Source: Cymbomonas tetramitiformis
Taxonomy: Eukaryota; Chlorophyta; Pyramimonadophyceae; Pyramimonadales; Pyramimonadaceae
Assembly (NCBI GenBank): GCA_001247695.2
Contig: LGRX02031403.1
Coordinates: 1-64,000 of the forward strand
DNA: 64,000 bases
Direction: 5' to 3'
Under the pieces are notes generated by a model that was not told the DNA's origin, searched no databases, and worked only from the letters and a program-made list of their open reading frames with translations. Below are positions 30,267-39,006 of this stretch, in pieces. The first letter of the stretch is position 1. Each line of letters begins with the position of its first letter. Made by a program: the position numbers and the translations under genes.

Positions 30267-31022
30267 GTGAGCCAACACTTCACAGAGCTGGACGAAGAGG
30301 AAGGGGCTGCCAGAGGCCTGCCTGAGGTCCAAGCACTAGTACAGCCTCAGGTTCAAGCCCAGGAGCCTTTAGTGATATTCGAGGAAGAGATGGAGTACGG
30401 TGACTCCACTCGCCTTGCCCTTGGTACGCTGCCCATATATACGGGCACCAAGGAGGAAGACCGGCCCAAGTTTCTTAGGGAATTCGCCAACATGTGCGAG
30501 AACTTTGTGCGCCAACACAACGCCAACATCAGGAAGAAGCTCAGGTCCGTGGCTGGCACGCTCACCGAAGCGCAGATCAAAGCCCTTAGAGAGACACCTC
30601 CTGACTGGGAAACATTGTGGGGTATCATCCCCGCATGTCTGACTGGCGAGAACTCACAAACCCTCAGCTGGTGGCGTGAGAACTATGAGAAAGGGGGTGT
30701 AGTGGCCTCGAACATGGACAGAGTCCTCAAGGACACCAGTGAACATGACCCACTTGAGGGTTCCATCCCATGTGCTAGGCCCCCCTTCAATGAAATGAAT
30801 GCTGGTACCACGTGGGTGATAGCGAGGCCAGCGACAAACCAAGACGCCCAAGGAGAGGTTTCCACCGACTATCTGACCGATGGGACTTCGCTGAAAGGGT
30901 TGACGGGACATGATGGCACCCGTGACATGCAGTACTTCTACGCACTTAGGGGCTTTATTGCTGCCCTTGACAAGAAGTTCATGATGAAGGGAACGCAAGA
31001 GAAAGTTGATCTGTTGACCTAG
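30267..31022 (+). CDS. Gag, N-terminal part, ending at an in-frame TAG
   Basis: 251 residues from the first good ATG after the leader. Similar to gag of the minus-strand relative (VLKDTS, GSIPCARPPF, GTSLKGLTGHDGT, MQYFYALRGFIAAL). The TAG at 31020-31022 corresponds to an Ala codon in the relative (DLLTxKPQ against DLLIAKPQ), so it is most simply a nonsense mutation. Reading continues in the same frame into the next ORF. Confidence 0.8.
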   Translation: MSQHFTELDEEEGAARGLPEVQALVQPQVQAQEPLVIFEEEMEYGDSTRLALGTLPIYTGTKEEDRPKFLREFANMCENFVRQHNANIRKKLRSVAGTLTEAQIKALRETPPDWETLWGIIPACLTGENSQTLSWWRENYEKGGVVASNMDRVLKDTSEHDPLEGSIPCARPPFNEMNAGTTWVIARPATNQDAQGEVSTDYLTDGTSLKGLTGHDGTRDMQYFYALRGFIAALDKKFMMKGTQEKVDLLT

Positions 31023-31034
31023 AAGCCGCAAGAG

Positions 31035-32171
31035 TTGGGGCAGGATGGGCTAACATATATGAAGATGTGTCAACGCAGGGAGGTGCAGCTCAACACCGGG
31101 AAGGTGCTGAGCGACGAGGAGCTGCGCACCTTCATCGAGGAATGCGTAGAGAACCTGCGCATCAAGATCTTCCAGACGCGGGTGAAGGAGCAGCTGAGGG
31201 CTCAGTTCCCGCCACCCAATCGGGTGACCTGGAAGGACCTGGAGTCCATCATCGAGGTGCGTGACAAGCTCAAGAACGATGCGGAGTCCTGGATCCTCAC
31301 CTTCTTGCAGGAGATTACTAGGCGATGTGGCTGCCAATACTCCACCTGGGAGGCCCGTCAGCATGGCCTCGACCTCAAGGCAATCAAAAACTCGATCAAG
31401 AAGATTGAGTCAGCCGGGGAAGGGCAGTCAGGCGACCCGGAGAACAGCAAGAAGGCGGAGACACCGCCTTCTAAGAAGATGAAGAAGGAGGTGAACGTCG
31501 CCGAGAGGACCAAGAAGCCTTCCTACAACAAGACGCCGCCGCCAGCGGAGGGCAGTCGTACCAACGACAAACCCAAGTGCCTACGCTGCTTCGGAGGGGG
31601 CTGGCACGAGTCCGATCCTGAGCAGTGCAGGAGCGGCTACAAGCACGTCAAGATGCCAGCAGGATACCACGAGAGTAGGCTTGGTTCCAGCAAGTGGTGG
31701 GATGCAGAGAATGCCGCCCTGCGAATGTACAACTTGAAGAACCGCTTCAAGAGCTCCGACTGGGGCATTCTGGTGACGGACTGGCAGCAGCTACCCAACG
31801 ACGAGAAAGACAAGTATCGTGCTAAGCAGGCACCAACGGACAAGCAGAGGGGCGCAACTGGCAACCCAGAAGCACTGAAGGCAGAGTACCAAGGCATGGT
31901 GGCTGCCCGAAAGACTGCCAGTCGTGCTGGCAGTGTGTGGTCGCAGGTACTGTCCGAGGACGAAGGTTCCGACGAGGAGCCGGTCGCAGCGCGCGTCGCG
32001 GAGAGGGAGACGTACATCGCCGATGCGCATGAGGTGAACCACCGTGGCAACACAGGAGCAGGAGCGGCATCTGGCTCTCCGACCAGCTTGCTCTCAGCAC
32101 TGGCTGAAGAGATGGGTGAGGAAGTGCTCTCGAGCGCACTCGACACCTTGGGCTTAGGGGAACTCCCCTAG
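31035..32171 (+). CDS. Gag, middle part with Cys cluster, ending at in-frame TAG
   Basis: Same frame as 30267-31022. Carries LNTGKVLSDEELR, RVTWKDLESIIEVRDKLKND, a Lys-rich stretch and KCLRCFGGGWHESDPEQC, a zinc-knuckle-like cluster matching that of the minus-strand relative. Shown start is a non-ATG codon, so it is a segment of one long gag reading frame and not a separate gene. Ends at TAG 32169-32171, after which the same frame continues. Confidence 0.75.
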   Translation: MGQDGLTYMKMCQRREVQLNTGKVLSDEELRTFIEECVENLRIKIFQTRVKEQLRAQFPPPNRVTWKDLESIIEVRDKLKNDAESWILTFLQEITRRCGCQYSTWEARQHGLDLKAIKNSIKKIESAGEGQSGDPENSKKAETPPSKKMKKEVNVAERTKKPSYNKTPPPAEGSRTNDKPKCLRCFGGGWHESDPEQCRSGYKHVKMPAGYHESRLGSSKWWDAENAALRMYNLKNRFKSSDWGILVTDWQQLPNDEKDKYRAKQAPTDKQRGATGNPEALKAEYQGMVAARKTASRAGSVWSQVLSEDEGSDEEPVAARVAERETYIADAHEVNHRGNTGAGAASGSPTSLLSALAEEMGEEVLSSALDTLGLGELP

Positions 32172-32240
32172 ACACTAAGCAAGGGCGCTGAGTCCGAGTT
32201 CACAGCAGCACCAGCGGTAGCGCTGGGTAGCACTCAAAGC

Positions 32241-33215
32241 ATGAGGGGATTCCCAGTGAAGACACCCGAGGAGTACGAGGCTGATGCACAGGTGCCCATG
32301 GCACCAGCGGCGGACGAGATGCAGAGGAAGGTGCAGCTCATGGCCTCTGTGATCAAGAGCCTAGGCGCGGCTTTCCGTAAGCTGGCTGCTGGACTCGTGG
32401 CTGAGGGCCGGATAACAGCCCCCAGGGGTGTGGAGACTTTGGTGGAGCTAGCGGAGACCGATCAGCTCCCCATGCCAACAGCCTTAGCAGCAGACTGTCA
32501 GGGCAGTGGCGAAGGTGATGGTGACGACAGCGACGAAGACGACGACTGCCCAGGGATGGAGTCTGGTGACGACAGCGATGAGGAAGAGATTCCCCTGGAC
32601 GAGATGCCAGAGGACATGGTAGAGCAACCCAGAAAGAGAAGAACTACTGCACGTGTCACCGCTGCAGCGGCTACGATCCAGGAGAGCTTCGGTGTGAAGG
32701 ACTTCAGTGGGAGGGGCGAACTACACGCCGGGACCATGGAGGCCAAAGCATACGAGTTGTTGAAGAAGAAGATGCTCAGCGGCCTTACGGAAGAGCAGCT
32801 CACTGCCATGGCGCAGGTCCAGCCTGTGTGCAAGCTTCTGAATGAGACACTGGCGCAAGGGATGGCTCTGGTGGCCTCTGGGGGGTTGCTCATGTTGTAC
32901 AAGGCTCTACTCCTAGACACAGGAGCCAACTGCAACATCATCCCCATCAGAACGGTCAACCGGCTTGGTCTGACCATCTTCGATGCGGAGACAGGGGCCA
33001 GGGTGCCAGGGGACGGGGCAGGGCGCAGAGTTCACCAAGTACTGCTGCGTGGATGTGGTCCTCGCCGCGGGCACCCCGTACATGACTCTGCATCGGCTTC
33101 ATGCCTTCGTCACGTACACCAACGACACCACGTGGGACTTCCTGGTGGGTACGGGACCCCTGAAGAACGCGCTCAAGCTGACCATCGACCTCTACCGGGG
33201 CATCGCCACCTCTGA
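32241..33215 (+). CDS. Gag C-terminus and retroviral-type aspartic protease
   Basis: Begins in the block shared with the relative (ALGSTQ, FPVKTPEEYEADAQVP), has an acidic stretch (DGDDSDEDDDCPG) and then LLLDTGANCNIIP (32906-32946). DTGA is the catalytic signature of retropepsins, which cut the polyprotein. About 25 residues after it the frame is lost: sensible sequence continues in the next frame (GTGQGAEFTKYCCVDVVLAAG) from about 33010. The rest of this ORF is therefore out of frame. Confidence 0.8.
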   Translation: MRGFPVKTPEEYEADAQVPMAPAADEMQRKVQLMASVIKSLGAAFRKLAAGLVAEGRITAPRGVETLVELAETDQLPMPTALAADCQGSGEGDGDDSDEDDDCPGMESGDDSDEEEIPLDEMPEDMVEQPRKRRTTARVTAAAATIQESFGVKDFSGRGELHAGTMEAKAYELLKKKMLSGLTEEQLTAMAQVQPVCKLLNETLAQGMALVASGGLLMLYKALLLDTGANCNIIPIRTVNRLGLTIFDAETGARVPGDGAGRRVHQVLLRGCGPRRGHPVHDSASASCLRHVHQRHHVGLPGGYGTPEERAQADHRPLPGHRHL

Positions 33216-33561
33216 GGCCGCGGTGTCACTGGGCATGAGGGAGAAGGTCACGCTGCCGTTGATCGAGCTGACGCCGCCCGCCGACGCGAGGAGCAAGCGG
33301 AACGAAGACCCCAGGGTGTGCCTGGCGACTGAGATCTTCGACGACGGTGCCACGCCAGAGCGTTCTCTTGCCCTCGTCTTTGAAGACTGTGCTCCACCTC
33401 CACGTGAGGTGGTGTTTCCTGACACGAGGGGAGAGGACCGCCTGGCCCTCTCAGGAGAAAGGTGTGCACCTGGACCGTGTGCATTCTCACGAGATCACCC
33501 CGAGCTGGTTGACCTCCTGGCATCATTTCTAGAGGAGCTCAGATTGAAAAGGTTCAACTAG
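32983..33561 (+). CDS. Protease C-terminal part and linker, after frameshift
   Basis: Continues the protease fold in the +1 frame: YCCVDVVLAAG, YTNDTTWDFLVGTGPLK resembles the second half of a retropepsin (hydrophobic strand and DxLLG-type turn). Ends at two nearby TAG codons (33559 and 33565), after which the same frame is open to 36699. The context (KRFN-stop-E-stop-RERLDARC) suggests both stops were CAG, but this is inference. Confidence 0.7.
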   Translation: MRRQGPGCQGTGQGAEFTKYCCVDVVLAAGTPYMTLHRLHAFVTYTNDTTWDFLVGTGPLKNALKLTIDLYRGIATSEAAVSLGMREKVTLPLIELTPPADARSKRNEDPRVCLATEIFDDGATPERSLALVFEDCAPPPREVVFPDTRGEDRLALSGERCAPGPCAFSRDHPELVDLLASFLEELRLKRFN

Positions 33562-33597
33562 GAGTAGAGGGAGAGGCTCGATGCGCGCTGCCAGTCC

Positions 33598-36500
33598 ATG
33601 GTGGAGGCGGGCATCTTGCAGCCCAGTTCGCTGATGCGAGTCGAACTCACCGGGCGGGTCAGCTTGCACGCCGAGGACTCAACGTTCGAACCACCTGCGC
33701 CCGGTACGTCCGTAACGGGCCAGATGTTGGGCCTGCTACAAGCGACGTCACGCAGTCAGCGGGAGGCCAACGTGGCGACCCGAAGCGAGTGGTCCAGTGT
33801 TGAAGAGCCAGCCGAGGTGGTGCCCGTCACGCCAGCCAGCCTGACCACGACTCAGACAGACCCTCGCTACCCAGACCTCACGCAGGAGCAAGAGGCGGAA
33901 AGTGAGGCCGACTACATGTTGGCCAGTGCACAGCCGTGGGCGGGCATGGCAGTGAACCCGTGGAATCATCAGGACAAGGAGAGCAGCTGGTCTCAGCAGC
34001 GCCTGTACATCGACCGCACGGGCTACGCTCGCTTGTGCACACTCTGTGAAGATGACGGTGGAAGCGAACTAGACGCAGGATTCGTGCAGGTCAAGTTCCC
34101 GCGCTGTGGAGAATGGAAGAAGATCCTGGAGACGGAGTTGTTGTGGCCCGCTGGCTTCACGCTGGTGGACCAGAAGGTTGACAAGGAGACGAAGGTACCC
34201 TCAGAGACCTGGGCCACGCGGGCGAGTTACAGGAGGGACAACGAGCAGGTCCCGCTTCCTGACTGTGGTGCCCATCGAGAAGCTGGGAGGTACACCATGG
34301 CGAGTGTCCAGGAGGCCCTCAACGCCCAGCAGGTGTACCCCACAGGAGTCGTGACTGGCAAACTCATGTGGGACAAGATGGCACGTCAGTTCTGCGTGCT
34401 CAGTGAGCAGACTCGCGTCCAGTGGGAGCTCATGGAGCACATGGTGCGTCATACCATGGATGGCACTACCAACGTGAGCCCCATGGGGAAGGTGACTGGC
34501 GAGTTCCAGCTGCCCTTCTACTATGAGAAGGATCAGCGTTGGCGATACCAGCACCTGAAGTACGTGCAGCGAGTAGACATCGCTGACCTTCGAGCCCGCC
34601 TGAAGGTGAGGTATGACGAGGTGGTAGCCGGTGTGCAAGCCATCCCGCCGCTTACGCTGTCAGACGCAGCTGGCAAGGCGGGGAAGTTCTACCCAGTGAC
34701 TGATGGAGAAGGGGGAGACGGTGAGGTGTTCAGCACGAACGCCGCCGCCGTGGAGTACCTACACTTGGGGGACAATACCAGAGTAATGCTCGCTGCATGC
34801 AAGACCGAGGAGCAGGCACGTGACGCGCTGGCCACCTACGGGACTAGGCGGGACCCTCCAGCACCCACACCCAAGACTGTCAGGACGCAGAAGACTGTCA
34901 GGAGGGATGAGGCATGGCCATCTGGTTCCGCGCCGCCGCCATCCTCAGAGCCGCTGCGCCTGAGGCATCAGACCTGGCCCAACGGGCCCTTCGACCCTGC
35001 GAAGCTGGAATACCACCCATCGGCGTTCCAGGGCACTTACGAGCCAGAATCACCCACCCGCAGCGAAGACACCACTCGAGAATCCTACTGGCTGAACCCG
35101 GAGGAAATCTCAGAGTTCGCAGCGTTGAACGAGCAGACAGTCTTTCTCATCCAGTACCGATGTTTCAAGGGCAAGATCGAGTTCCAGCTTGGGAGGCCCT
35201 ATGCAGAGCGAGGGAAGGGGGTACACACGTGCCAACTCAGCAAGAGAACGATGCACACGTACTCCTCCTCCGCAGCAGTGGGGCAGCGAGGAGAGTGTTT
35301 GCCTCTGGGTGGGCAGTCGAAAGGCTGCACGGGTGGACTCCTGGGCACCATACAGAAGCACGTGGAGCACCTCGGCACGAGCACGCAGCTGGTGGAGATA
35401 GCCGCGAGCCACTTGGGCGATGGTCCACGGCAAGTCACGCTGCATGTGTTCAAGATGCGAGCCAACTCCCATTCCAAGGCCGTGTACTACCTCTGTGAAG
35501 ACCATCGCTATTACCGTGAGCGAGGATCCTACGGGGTGGTGTTTACCTTGGAGTACCTCTCCTCTGGGACACGTAAGTTCGACCGCTGCAGCTGGGTGAC
35601 CTGGGACAAGGCGGCCGTGATGCATCGGGAGCCATTATCAGAGCTCACATCTCTGGTGGGGCCCGCGTTGCTGGCTGACGCACGACGAGCTGAGGTGCAC
35701 AAGCAGCTGTGTGGCGACTTCATGCGTTGCTTGGACCCCGCCGTGGAGGATGGCGGTTCCCATCGCAGACTACATACAGAAGAGGAGGAGGAAGTTGACA
35801 GCGTCTCGAGGCACTCGCCCAACCTCGCAGCTGCTGAGGATGTGGGCACCCACACGTGTCGCACAAGAACGCCGTCGCCGCAGTCGGAGAGTTCTGCTGC
35901 GGAAGAGCAGGACGTAGAGAACATTAGCGAGAGGTTTGTTGGTTTGGCTGCCGATCTGGCGCGGGTGCGCGCCGAGACCGCGGCGAATGACGCCAGCATC
36001 GCAGCGATTGAGGAATCGATAAGGGTGCGCACGGAGATCATCAGAGAGTACGAGGAGCGACCTCGCACTGCTCGTGCAACTGCGAGAATTGGCACACGTG
36101 GCTCCGACTGCCCTGGGCTTGACAGTCACCATGGTGCACGAGCCCAACCTGCACGGGAGCACTACTCTGGCCAGGCTCTCGGCGGGCCGCAGTACGAGGG
36201 CTTGGAGGTCAACTTTGAACAGCGGTCCGAGCACCAGTTGGTCGACGACATCTTGGGGTCTCCGACGGGTTCCGTCTGCACGCAACGGACTGAAGCTCTG
36301 CTTCCGGCTGCACAGGACCAGGGGGCCACCTCAGTCGTACCATCGCCAACCCGTGGCTTCACAGCGCCCAACAGCCCAGAATGGCCCAGTGGTCGCGTCG
36401 CAAGCGCCGACATCCGACGTGACGGCCATCGTGAGGCGTGCCAACAGAGCCTGACTGCAGGGCCCGTACAGCAGCGCTCACCGCGGGCTGGCCAGCGCAG

Positions 36501-36699
36501 GAGGAGATCTCCGAGCCCCAGGAGGGAAACCCGGCATCATGGAGCCGCTCGCAGTCGGCACGCAGGCAGGAGCGCGCCGCGTGCTTCGAATGAGCAACTG
36601 AGTTATGATGAGATTTGGGAGGAGAGGAGAAGAGATAGCGCACTGGGGCCTTTTCAGTGGGGCGCCGGGCCCGCTGCAGCCCGGCGCACCCGTTACTGA
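33598..36699 (+). CDS. Unrecognised 1033-residue region between protease and reverse transcriptase
   Basis: I recognise no family. Opens with VEAGILQPS, reminiscent of the stretch before a Gypsy reverse transcriptase, but no polymerase follows here. Seen in order: a mixed-charge N-terminal region, a globular part with several Trp/Tyr-rich blocks (QLPFYYEKDQRWRYQHLKYV; CSWVTWDKAAVMHREPL), a helical stretch likely to form a coiled coil (VRAETAANDASIAAIEESIR), and an Arg/Ser-rich tail (RRRRSPSPRRE). The tail could bind nucleic acid. Frame matches 32983-33561, so it is the continuation of that polyprotein; it ends in TGA at 36697-36699. Confidence 0.65.
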   Translation: MVEAGILQPSSLMRVELTGRVSLHAEDSTFEPPAPGTSVTGQMLGLLQATSRSQREANVATRSEWSSVEEPAEVVPVTPASLTTTQTDPRYPDLTQEQEAESEADYMLASAQPWAGMAVNPWNHQDKESSWSQQRLYIDRTGYARLCTLCEDDGGSELDAGFVQVKFPRCGEWKKILETELLWPAGFTLVDQKVDKETKVPSETWATRASYRRDNEQVPLPDCGAHREAGRYTMASVQEALNAQQVYPTGVVTGKLMWDKMARQFCVLSEQTRVQWELMEHMVRHTMDGTTNVSPMGKVTGEFQLPFYYEKDQRWRYQHLKYVQRVDIADLRARLKVRYDEVVAGVQAIPPLTLSDAAGKAGKFYPVTDGEGGDGEVFSTNAAAVEYLHLGDNTRVMLAACKTEEQARDALATYGTRRDPPAPTPKTVRTQKTVRRDEAWPSGSAPPPSSEPLRLRHQTWPNGPFDPAKLEYHPSAFQGTYEPESPTRSEDTTRESYWLNPEEISEFAALNEQTVFLIQYRCFKGKIEFQLGRPYAERGKGVHTCQLSKRTMHTYSSSAAVGQRGECLPLGGQSKGCTGGLLGTIQKHVEHLGTSTQLVEIAASHLGDGPRQVTLHVFKMRANSHSKAVYYLCEDHRYYRERGSYGVVFTLEYLSSGTRKFDRCSWVTWDKAAVMHREPLSELTSLVGPALLADARRAEVHKQLCGDFMRCLDPAVEDGGSHRRLHTEEEEEVDSVSRHSPNLAAAEDVGTHTCRTRTPSPQSESSAAEEQDVENISERFVGLAADLARVRAETAANDASIAAIEESIRVRTEIIREYEERPRTARATARIGTRGSDCPGLDSHHGARAQPAREHYSGQALGGPQYEGLEVNFEQRSEHQLVDDILGSPTGSVCTQRTEALLPAAQDQGATSVVPSPTRGFTAPNSPEWPSGRVASADIRRDGHREACQQSLTAGPVQQRSPRAGQRRRRSPSPRRETRHHGAARSRHAGRSAPRASNEQLSYDEIWEERRRDSALGPFQWGAGPAAARRTRY

Positions 36700-37640
36700 G
36701 AAGCAGCCCCGGCGTACAGCCGGGCGCACAGCCTGCCGCCAGACGGTGGGCGAAGCGCACGCAGGTGTGCTTCCTGCTCGTGGGGGTGTTCGCGCGCTTA
36801 CAATGGCCGCAGCTGCCTCACTTTGCAGTGATGGTCGTATGGATGACCATGGAGGTATTCAGATGCCTTGGTGAGATGGCCGCAGTCTGGGCATGCCGTA
36901 CTGGTATGCCTCGCAGAGCCATGGCGCGCGCATTGTGGGCCGTACATACCGCGCCGCTTCAGCAGTGGGCATATCGTCGTATACATCTGCATGTACTAGC
37001 AGAGCTGGCTAGACACTTGCTGTTGCTGAGCGTAGAGGTCTGCAAAGTAGCTGGGTTCCACCATGCCCGGCGCGGGCTATGGTACGTGCCGTTGCTTCGG
37101 CTTGGGCTTGCCATGCTCGCCATGCGCTTCGTGGACATGGTCGGTACTCTGTCTGGGGTGCATCCTGGTGGCCGCCATCCACGTTGGGAACCATGGGCTG
37201 CCAGGCTTCTGCTTGGCATACGATGGAGGTGTGTTTGCCGCGCTCAGAACGCGAGTGAACCACGCGCTGGCGATAGCGCAACGGGTCTCTGCAGCGGGTC
37301 CTGCCACGCTGGCGGCCATCCCGCGCCGCATGCAGAAGCCGCGTGTTGCCGCCCGTCTACAGCGCCTACGGCTCGCAGCCGCTTGTTACCGGGTGGCCCA
37401 TTACGCCTACATGGCGTTGGTCTTGGCTCTGGTGATCTACATATCTGCGGGAGGAGGCTTGGGTCGTATGCAGGGGGGGTGGAGGATGCTGACTTGCATA
37501 CTGACCCTTCACCCTCCAGTCAAACCAGTGGGGACCAGCAGAATTTTAAAACTTTTGTTGTTGATCGTAGTCGCTGCTTGGGTGACCGCTGTGGCCCCTG
37601 GGGAGTTTCAAGGCGTGCCTGCAACGGTCTCGTGCTCTGA
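36657..37640 (+). CDS. Hydrophobic region upstream of reverse transcriptase, possible membrane-spanning module
   Basis: Overlaps the previous ORF by 43 bases in another frame. Contains hydrophobic runs VCFLLVGVFARLQW, FAVMVVWMTMEVF, HLLLLSVEVCKVAGF and LRLGLAMLAMRFVDMVG. In the neighbouring frame, from about 37150 into the reverse transcriptase ORF, come AYMALVLALVIYI and ILKLLLLIVVAAWV. The coding frame probably switches near 37150, by mutation or recoding. Several membrane helices in a retroelement could represent an envelope-like or membrane-targeting part. This is inference from hydrophobicity only. Confidence 0.4.
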   Translation: MGRRARCSPAHPLLRSSPGVQPGAQPAARRWAKRTQVCFLLVGVFARLQWPQLPHFAVMVVWMTMEVFRCLGEMAAVWACRTGMPRRAMARALWAVHTAPLQQWAYRRIHLHVLAELARHLLLLSVEVCKVAGFHHARRGLWYVPLLRLGLAMLAMRFVDMVGTLSGVHPGGRHPRWEPWAARLLLGIRWRCVCRAQNASEPRAGDSATGLCSGSCHAGGHPAPHAEAACCRPSTAPTARSRLLPGGPLRLHGVGLGSGDLHICGRRLGSYAGGVEDADLHTDPSPSSQTSGDQQNFKTFVVDRSRCLGDRCGPWGVSRRACNGLVL

Positions 37641-39006
37641 CTCGCTGCACAGGTCTGCCAGAACCGCCTGGGAGGACCAGAGGTCCTCGCGCCAATGGGA
37701 CACTGGATGGGAAGCCATGGTGGCAGAACGAGACGAGGTGCTTCCGCACACGGTGCTGGACACGTTACAGCCAGGGGGCACAACCAGGGTCACCAAAGAC
37801 GAGGCCGCGTGGTTGGACACCGAGCTCAATGCCACCTTTGGAGGACATCCCGAGTTCACTGAGGAGAACTGGGAGGAGATGCGCAACGTGGTGAGGAGAT
37901 GCAGCTATTGCTTCGCCAACAAACCGCAGGACATCAAAGGCTACCATGGAGGAGCAGCACATGCGACCTTCGCCATCCCGTTTAAGGACGAGACCAAGGT
38001 GGCCTACCAGCGACCGAGGAAATACAGCCCAGGGGAGCAGGAGATCATCGACCTGCACTGCAAGGAGCTGCTGGAATATGGCTTCATTGAGCCGGCTTCG
38101 CAGCACTGTAGACACGCCAGCAACGTGGTGGTCGCAGGGAAGAAGGACCATGACACTGGACAGTGGACCTCGACGAGGTCCTGTGTCGACCTCCGGAACA
38201 CGAACCGGTTGTCGCTGAAGGACAACACGCTGCCTCACCGTCCAGAAGAGCTCTACCAGCGCGTGGCCAAAGCCAAGTTCAAGACTACTCTGGACGCGAC
38301 CAAGGCGTTCCACCAGATTCCCATGACCACCGAGGAGGACAGGGACAAGACAGCGTTCTGGTGGGGCAATCAGCTCTATCGTTACACTTCCATGCCATTT
38401 GGAGCAGCTGGAGCGACCGCCGCCTTCATCAGAATCATGGACTACGAGTTGCGTCACCTGCAACACTGTACGGTGGCGTACGTCGATGACGTGTGCATAT
38501 ACTCAGACACCGCTGAGCAGCACATCAAGGATGTAGAAGCCGTGCTTCGCACCTTGGGGGATGCAGGGATCCGCCTGCATTCGGGCAAGTCGACCTTCGG
38601 GTCAGCCACCGTGGACTTCTTGGGCTACCGCATTGGCCACAACACCATTGGTGCGCAGGACATCAAGTGTAAGGCCATCCAAGAGTTGCCCAAGCCCGAG
38701 GACAAGACTGGGGTGCGCTCCATCCTTGGACTCATGAACTACTACAAGGGCTTGGTGGGGGAGCCCATGGGACCCAACTACTCAGAGATGGCCCGACCAC
38801 TGAACGACCTGCTCAGGAAGGATGTGTTGGACGTCAAGGAAGCTTGGGGGAAGGAGCAGGACCAGGCATTGCAGGCATTGAAGGACGCTCTATGTTCGGG
38901 GAGATGTTTGAAGCCCATCGATTACAGCAAGCCCATTTTCCTCTACACGGACTGGAGCAACCATGGCATTGTGCAGTGCTGGGTCAGAAGGACGAGAATG
39001 GCGTAG
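37063..39006 (+). CDS. Reverse transcriptase and start of RNase H
   Basis: Gypsy-type reverse transcriptase from about residue 300: AIPFKDETKVAYQRPRKYSP, LLEYGFIEPASQHC, SCVDLRNTNRLSLKDNTLPH, TTLDATKAFHQIPM, SMPFGAAGATAAF and VAYVDDVCIYSDT (YVDD at 38479-38490), then the thumb (SILGLMNYYKGLVG). RNase H begins FLYTDWSNHGI, where the frame breaks near 38970; one missing G would restore HGIGAVL. The N-terminal 200 residues include hydrophobic helices, described separately. It primes and copies the element RNA. Confidence 0.9.
   Translation: MPGAGYGTCRCFGLGLPCSPCASWTWSVLCLGCILVAAIHVGNHGLPGFCLAYDGGVFAALRTRVNHALAIAQRVSAAGPATLAAIPRRMQKPRVAARLQRLRLAAACYRVAHYAYMALVLALVIYISAGGGLGRMQGGWRMLTCILTLHPPVKPVGTSRILKLLLLIVVAAWVTAVAPGEFQGVPATVSCSDSLHRSARTAWEDQRSSRQWDTGWEAMVAERDEVLPHTVLDTLQPGGTTRVTKDEAAWLDTELNATFGGHPEFTEENWEEMRNVVRRCSYCFANKPQDIKGYHGGAAHATFAIPFKDETKVAYQRPRKYSPGEQEIIDLHCKELLEYGFIEPASQHCRHASNVVVAGKKDHDTGQWTSTRSCVDLRNTNRLSLKDNTLPHRPEELYQRVAKAKFKTTLDATKAFHQIPMTTEEDRDKTAFWWGNQLYRYTSMPFGAAGATAAFIRIMDYELRHLQHCTVAYVDDVCIYSDTAEQHIKDVEAVLRTLGDAGIRLHSGKSTFGSATVDFLGYRIGHNTIGAQDIKCKAIQELPKPEDKTGVRSILGLMNYYKGLVGEPMGPNYSEMARPLNDLLRKDVLDVKEAWGKEQDQALQALKDALCSGRCLKPIDYSKPIFLYTDWSNHGIVQCWVRRTRMA

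Noticed and set aside
30267..33567. Reassigned genetic code with TAG read as glutamine
   Set aside because: TAG ends the hAT-like ORF (at 50476) at a plausible place, the first Gypsy TAG corresponds to Ala in the relative, and decay of a mobile element is simpler.
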